Part shown: piece by piece, positions 13,437 to 17,139 of the stretch
Numbering within the stretch: position 1 is the stretch's first letter
Layout: every line of letters begins with the position of its first letter
Assembly (NCBI GenBank): GCA_003513855.1
Contig: DOTC01000218.1
Location: 1 to 17,139, forward strand
Reading direction: 5' to 3'
From: Deltaproteobacteria bacterium
Lineage (GTDB): Bacteria; Desulfobacterota; Deferrimicrobia; Deferrimicrobiales; Deferrimicrobiaceae
Length of the DNA stretch: 17,139 bases
Program-made: the position numbers and the translations under genes
The notes under the pieces: model-generated
Told to the model about the DNA's origin: nothing
Databases searched by the model: none
Seen by the model: the letters and a program-made list of their open reading frames with translations, nothing else

Positions 13437-14066
13437 TCAGGTGAAGTATCGCCGGACAAGATCAAATGCCCGCTCCAGCTCCGCGTTCGTCACGACCAGG
13501 TACGAGACCCCCTCGCGCTCCCAGAACACGTAGGCCTTCCCGTCCACCTCCCCGGAGAGGAAACCCGATTGGGAAAACAGGGACCCCTGCCCCTGGGACC
13601 CTCTCCTCCCGATCATCTCTTTCCGCAGAACGAGGAGGAGGTACGGATCCCCCGAGAAGGAAAGGCGGACCACCGCCGCCATCTGCCGTCCGATCTTCTC
13701 CCGGGAGACCCCGGTGTATGCGAAAAACTCCTCATCGCGGGGAAGGATGATTTTGGCGCCCGTCCACTCCCGGATGCGCGCCTCCACATCCGCCGGATCC
13801 AGGGGCCGCGCGTTCCCCTTCTGCGGAACCGCGAAAGCCCGCTGGGCACCCCGAACCAGGGTGTCCACCCGCCGGATCCCCGAATCCCGCGATATCCGGA
13901 CGCCCACGACGACGACCGTAACCGTCAGGAAGAACAGGACGATTGCCAGGCGCGGCTGGAAACTTACCAGGCCGAAGAGGGACGTTTTCTCGGGGGTCCA
14001 TCTCCCCGGGCTCTCCTGATTCGATCCGACCATCCCCGTGGCCCCCGGCACCCGAAGAACGTTCAC
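13437..14066 (-). CDS. Single-pass membrane protein of unknown function, 209 aa
   Basis: I do not recognise the family. There is a cytoplasmic-looking N-terminus of about 38 residues, one clear membrane helix near 39-57 (RLAIVLFFLTVTVVVVGVRI), and a soluble outer domain of about 150 residues. The outer domain has IREWTGAKIILPRDEEFFAY, GRQMAAVVRLSFSGDPYLLL and a C-terminal VFWEREGVSYLVVTNAELER followed by AFDLVRRYF. The plan (short inner segment, one helix, outer domain ending in a strand-turn-helix) resembles anti-sigma factors, but no zinc-finger HxxxCxxC is present. The GTG at 14066 is used; it has only a weak ribosome site, and an ATG at 14033 is an alternative. It lies 18 bases after the LysM gene and is probably in the same operon. 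Confidence 0.75.
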   Translation of the reverse strand: MNVLRVPGATGMVGSNQESPGRWTPEKTSLFGLVSFQPRLAIVLFFLTVTVVVVGVRISRDSGIRRVDTLVRGAQRAFAVPQKGNARPLDPADVEARIREWTGAKIILPRDEEFFAYTGVSREKIGRQMAAVVRLSFSGDPYLLLVLRKEMIGRRGSQGQGSLFSQSGFLSGEVDGKAYVFWEREGVSYLVVTNAELERAFDLVRRYFT

Positions 14067-14084
14067 CCCATTTCCATCGTACGG

Positions 14085-15914
14085 CTACCGCCCCACGATT
14101 TCCACACCGATTTCTCTCATCAGGGCTCTCGTGGCGGTGTGCACCTTCTCCCGGACGAGAACCGCCTCCCGGACCTTCCTGGCCTCGAGCCAGTCGCGGG
14201 AGGTGAGAAACGTCCCTGTCGCGCGCACCTCGTAGCCCTCTTCCTTCCCCCCGGCGAGGAGGTACCCCTTCCTCGCCTCGAAGGGAATGCCGGAAGCGGC
14301 AAGGACTCTCTCGAAAATCGACCGTCCGGACTCGCCCTTGTCCAGGCGGAACACGCGGTACCCCGAGTTCTGGATGATGTCCCGGACGGCGGGGGACATC
14401 CCCCCGGTGTCCACCACGAACCGCTTCCCCCCCGCCTCGAACATCCTCTCCGGCTGGACCGTCAGGAGAAAGGATCCCCCGCCGCCGCCGATGCGGATCC
14501 CCTTCTCGTCCAGCGTCGGAATGCCCAGCAGCGCGAGGGAGAAATCCAGCGCCTCGAGGCCTCCCTGCGGCAGGACGGTTCCGGTCCCCTCTTCCCCCGT
14601 GCCCTCCACCGGGTCGAGCCCCACGAGAAACCCTTCGTACGCGGATGGGTCATGGGCAAACGGCAGCACCCGCATCCCGACCCGTTCGGCGAATCGCAGG
14701 ACCGCGGAGAGGTCCCGTCCGGGCTTCTCCGGAACCTCCTTGACGAGGATGATCTCCCCGTTGAGCAGACTCTGGCTCGTCCGGAGGACGACCCACCGGG
14801 CGGGGAGGGTAACCGACACTTCCTCGCCGATGACCGGCGGATGGGCAAACCCTTCCTTGACGGAATAGTACCCGGAGACGCCGAGAAGCCGGCCGATCGT
14901 GTCCAGCGCGCCTTGCGCTCCGTCCATCGGGACCACGCGGTAATTCTTCCATGTCTCCGTGATCACCCGGCGCACCTCTTCCGGCAGGGCGCCCTGGAAG
15001 TCGATCAGCGCATGGATCCCCCCGGAGAAACGCACGACGGGGTACTCCTCGAGATTGAGGATGACCTCTCCGCCCGACGGGATCGGAAGGTAGAGCGTCC
15101 CGCGGTCCACCCACTTCTCCCCGAGTCCGCCGACCAGGTCCGACAGCAGGCCGCGGTAGGCGGACTTCGGCCGGGGGAGCGGAGGAAGCGCCGGCTCTTC
15201 CGTCTTCTGCCCGGTCGACACGGCGGCCGATTCCGGCGGCGGCGCGGCGGAAACCGCCACCTGGGACTCCGGTTTCGCCGCCGGGAGAGCTTCCCCTTCG
15301 GGTTGCGGCGGTGCGTCCCGCGTCAGCGCAACCGCGGAAGGCTCCGGCACGGGCGGCTCCGGCACGGGCATCTCCCCGGCCTTTGCGAAGTACGTCTCGG
15401 TGGGAACGAGGATGGTCTTCCCGGCGTAGATCCTGTTCACGTCGCGAATGGAGTCGTTCACCTCCTTTGCGGCGTCCATGTAGCGGGCAAGATCCTCGCG
15501 CCCGACTCCCCGGGAGGTCAGGATCCCCGACAGGGTGTCCCCCTTCCGGATCCGGTAGGCGACCGCTCTGCCCGTCTCCACCAGCCGGGTTGTTTTCATG
15601 CCGATGCCGGTCGGGACAAGGATCTTCCTGCCGGGGACGAGCTTTCCCGGGTCCTTCACATCCGGGTTGGCCCGGCGGAACTCCCGGAGCAGGGAGGGAT
15701 AATCCTCCGGGAAGAGCGCAGATTTCCTGCTGAGGATCTTCCAGAGGCTCTCCCCTTTCGACACCGTGTGCACCTCGTAGAAGTTCTTCCGCCCCGTCGA
15801 GGTCTCCGAGAAGATCTTCTTCTCGAGGAAGATCCTGGGGCGCTCCCCCTCGTCTCCCCGGGAGCCGGAGGCCACCAGAAGAAGCGCCAGGACGACTGCC
15901 GCGAACCGGACCAT
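14085..15914 (-). CDS. Exported protein with two LysM domains and a large unassigned C-terminal region
   Basis: This 609-residue protein has a signal peptide at 1-20 (MVRFAAVVLALLLVASGSRG). LysM 1 covers about 46-101 (YEVHTVSKGESLWKILSRK to GRKILVP) and LysM 2 about 118-171 (VAYRIRKGDTLSGILTSRG to GKTILVP). Both should bind peptidoglycan glycan. A Pro/Ala/Glu-rich linker runs from about 180 to 250. The remaining 350 or so residues begin SAYRGLLSDLVGGLGEKWVD and contain repeated strand-rich blocks, but no hydrolase or peptidase motif I can name. A periplasmic structural or envelope-sensing role is an inference. The ATG at 15914 shares its A with the preceding TGA (TGATG) and has GGGAGGGG upstream, so translation is coupled to the GNAT-like gene. 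Confidence 0.85.
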   Translation of the reverse strand: MVRFAAVVLALLLVASGSRGDEGERPRIFLEKKIFSETSTGRKNFYEVHTVSKGESLWKILSRKSALFPEDYPSLLREFRRANPDVKDPGKLVPGRKILVPTGIGMKTTRLVETGRAVAYRIRKGDTLSGILTSRGVGREDLARYMDAAKEVNDSIRDVNRIYAGKTILVPTETYFAKAGEMPVPEPPVPEPSAVALTRDAPPQPEGEALPAAKPESQVAVSAAPPPESAAVSTGQKTEEPALPPLPRPKSAYRGLLSDLVGGLGEKWVDRGTLYLPIPSGGEVILNLEEYPVVRFSGGIHALIDFQGALPEEVRRVITETWKNYRVVPMDGAQGALDTIGRLLGVSGYYSVKEGFAHPPVIGEEVSVTLPARWVVLRTSQSLLNGEIILVKEVPEKPGRDLSAVLRFAERVGMRVLPFAHDPSAYEGFLVGLDPVEGTGEEGTGTVLPQGGLEALDFSLALLGIPTLDEKGIRIGGGGGSFLLTVQPERMFEAGGKRFVVDTGGMSPAVRDIIQNSGYRVFRLDKGESGRSIFERVLAASGIPFEARKGYLLAGGKEEGYEVRATGTFLTSRDWLEARKVREAVLVREKVHTATRALMREIGVEIVGR

Positions 15915-16711
15915 CAATACCCCTCCCCCGTGAAAGTATACACCCCCGCGTGGACCCCGATCGTCTTGACCATCTTCGGGCTCTCCCACGGCCGGTCCAG
16001 GATCCCGTCGTGGATCGCCCAGCTCCTTCCCCTCACCGTCTTCTCCTGCCCGGGCATCCGGAACGGCGTGCTTCCGTCGAGCCTGGGAAGGAGAGCCCCG
16101 TCCGGCCGGAACCCCCGGTCGATCTCCCGCATCTTCTCGCCTCCGTGCAGGTACTGGAAGCCGGATCGCTCGTACAGGATCGCACTGTTGTACGTCAGCG
16201 GCTCCAGGAAGAAGAACCGGTGCCCGAGGCGCCCGAAGAACGCCTCCCAGCCCGCGACGAGATCCTTCATCGCCTTCAGGCCCCGCCGGACCTGCCCGGG
16301 CGCCAGCCCCGCCTTCATCGCCCGGATCTCCTCGGCGATGTTCCGGCGCGCCATCCCGAAATAGGTGTCCTGCCCGTGCTCATCCACGTCGATGTCGAAC
16401 CGGTCGCCGTCGGGATCGTTCACGATGACGAAGGAGATCTCCATCTGTCCGAACGCCGTGGAGGAGACGTCGAGGAAATACGCCGCGTCCCGGTCGCCCG
16501 GATCGCGGTGCAGCTCGACCTGGAAAAAAGGCATCTTCTCGGGGCAGACGAACCGGACGCACCGGACTCCGCCGTAGTTCCGGAACGTCTCCGGGTCGAT
16601 CGCGAACATCTCCAGGAAGCGCCGCGGAATGAGAACGGAGAGGAGCGATTCCCGCTCCTTTTCCGGCATGCCGTTGATTTCGTAAACCGAGGTGGGCAAC
16701 GGAACCGTCAT
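15914..16711 (-). CDS. Conserved hypothetical protein with a GNAT-like C-terminal motif, 265 aa
   Basis: No family can be named with certainty. The start MTVPLPTSVYEINGMPEKER is soluble and lacks a signal. A segment near 174-200 (NSAILYERSGFQYLHGGEKM) resembles the late motif of GNAT acyltransferases, where a Tyr and GF sit beside the acyl-CoA. However, the preceding acetyl-CoA-binding Q/RxxGxG/A loop is not evident. Other blocks are VRCVRFVCPEKMPFFQVELH and FDIDVDEHGQDTYFGMARR. The ATG at 16711 overlaps the acyl-CoA synthetase stop (ATGA), and the stop overlaps the LysM gene start. This coupling suggests a shared pathway, perhaps lipid or envelope related. A longer frame upstream lies within the synthetase gene and is rejected. 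Confidence 0.72.
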   Translation of the reverse strand: MTVPLPTSVYEINGMPEKERESLLSVLIPRRFLEMFAIDPETFRNYGGVRCVRFVCPEKMPFFQVELHRDPGDRDAAYFLDVSSTAFGQMEISFVIVNDPDGDRFDIDVDEHGQDTYFGMARRNIAEEIRAMKAGLAPGQVRRGLKAMKDLVAGWEAFFGRLGHRFFFLEPLTYNSAILYERSGFQYLHGGEKMREIDRGFRPDGALLPRLDGSTPFRMPGQEKTVRGRSWAIHDGILDRPWESPKMVKTIGVHAGVYTFTGEGY

Positions 16712-17139
16712 TCTTTCCCATACAGGGAGTCGAGCAGGTGCCCGTACTTCTTGATGACCACCTTGCGCTTCACCTTGAGGGTGGGGGTGAGTTCCCCCGT
16801 CTCCTGGGAGAAGTCGGTGCCGAGCAGGACGAACTTCTTCACCTGCTCGAAGGAGGCCAGCTGGCGGTTGATTTCCTCGACGCGAGCGCGCATCATCGCC
16901 TCCACCCCGGGGTTGACGGCGAGAAGGGCCGGATCCCTGTCCGGGACGCCGTTCTGCTCCGCCCACTTCACGATCTCCTCGGGCGCCAGGGTCAGGAGAG
17001 CGGTGAGGTACTTCCGCCGGTCGCCGTAGACGAACGCCTGGCTCACGAACCGGTCGTTCTTCAGCAGGTTCTCCACGTTCTGGGGGGCGATGTTCTTCCC
17101 CCCCGACGTCACGATGATGTCTTTCTTCCGGTCCGTGAT
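16708..17139 (-). CDS. Long-chain acyl-CoA synthetase (AMP-binding family), C-terminal fragment cut by window edge
   Basis: Only the last 143 codons are in the window. They begin ITDRKKDIIVTSGGKNIAPQ, the conserved hinge and C-terminal subdomain of ANL-superfamily long-chain fatty acid-CoA ligases, in which the second Lys-containing motif positions the acyl-adenylate. YGDRRKYLTALLTLAPEEI and the late TLKVKRKVVIKKYGHLLDSL match the eukaryote-like FadD15 subgroup. The enzyme would activate fatty acids with ATP and CoA at the membrane. The stop overlaps the next gene's start by four bases. The catalytic AMP-binding motif lies beyond the right edge. Confidence 0.93.
   Translation of the reverse strand: MTDRKKDIIVTSGGKNIAPQNVENLLKNDRFVSQAFVYGDRRKYLTALLTLAPEEIVKWAEQNGVPDRDPALLAVNPGVEAMMRARVEEINRQLASFEQVKKFVLLGTDFSQETGELTPTLKVKRKVVIKKYGHLLDSLYGKE

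Noticed and set aside
12455..13465. Long frame upstream of the ferredoxin
   Set aside because: It crosses nfu and the CBS gene out of frame. Only the last 56 codons match a ferredoxin and they have their own ribosome site.
16712..16966. Earlier start for the 265-aa GNAT-like protein
   Set aside because: The extension lies within the acyl-CoA synthetase coding sequence and is shadow-like; ATGA overlap at 16711 is the natural start.
1..17139. In-frame UGA selenocysteine codons in window genes, given the tRNA-Sec
   Set aside because: All recognised genes reach family-normal ends without an internal TGA, and no downstream continuation with family homology was seen.
1..17139. CRISPR array, insertion sequence or prophage
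   Set aside because: No regularly spaced repeats, transposase, integrase or attachment-site duplication was seen, and the tRNA genes have no adjacent integrase.

Overview
This is a GC-rich bacterial chromosome window with dense, mostly minus-strand housekeeping genes. G/C-ending codons dominate and antisense frames stay open for long stretches. The gene set includes a 2[4Fe-4S] ferredoxin, Nfu, an IscS/IscU pair, ferritin-like proteins without rubredoxin domains, QueH, a selenocysteine tRNA and a TlpA-type thioredoxin. That mix suggests an anaerobic or microaerophilic bacterium, perhaps of the Desulfobacterota ('deltaproteobacterial') type. This is an inference from gene content only. No mobile element, phage gene or CRISPR array is visible.

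Layout. The left edge holds the N-terminal part of purC (minus). Next is a minus-strand block: an M50 site-2-protease-like membrane peptidase, then two half-size ABC exporter subunits that look like an asymmetric heterodimer. Diverging from the peptidase is queH (plus). Its 3' end runs antisense into a tRNA-Sec(UCA) gene on the minus strand. Upstream of tRNA-Sec, on the same strand, lies a 30-residue, highly basic peptide gene with a clear extended -10 promoter. A tRNA-Val(CAC) gene follows on the plus strand with its own promoter and a strong intrinsic terminator.

From about 11.4 kb down to 6.4 kb runs a tightly packed minus-strand operon: small ferritin-like protein, cysteine desulfurase, IscU scaffold, full-length ferritin-like protein, second small ferritin-like protein, cysS, O-methyltransferase. 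The three ferritin-like proteins share one residue register (E17, Y24, F40, L43, E47xxH50). They bracket the sulfur-mobilising and scaffold proteins, which suggests linked iron and sulfur handling for Fe-S assembly. Divergent from this operon is a TlpA-like membrane-anchored thioredoxin (plus), ended by a strong hairpin. Facing it is a minus-strand CBS-ACT protein, Nfu and ferredoxin set.

The right end is another overlapping minus-strand operon: the C-terminus of a long-chain acyl-CoA synthetase, a GNAT-like protein of unknown role, an exported two-LysM protein with a large unassigned C-terminal region, and a single-pass membrane protein of unknown function.

The main points for a second look are the queH/tRNA-Sec antisense overlap with its basic-peptide leader gene, the ferritin-like trio around IscSU, an exporter subunit with no ordinary start codon, and local departures from family norms in the cysteine desulfurase and CysRS. 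No stretch longer than about 300 bases lacks a gene.
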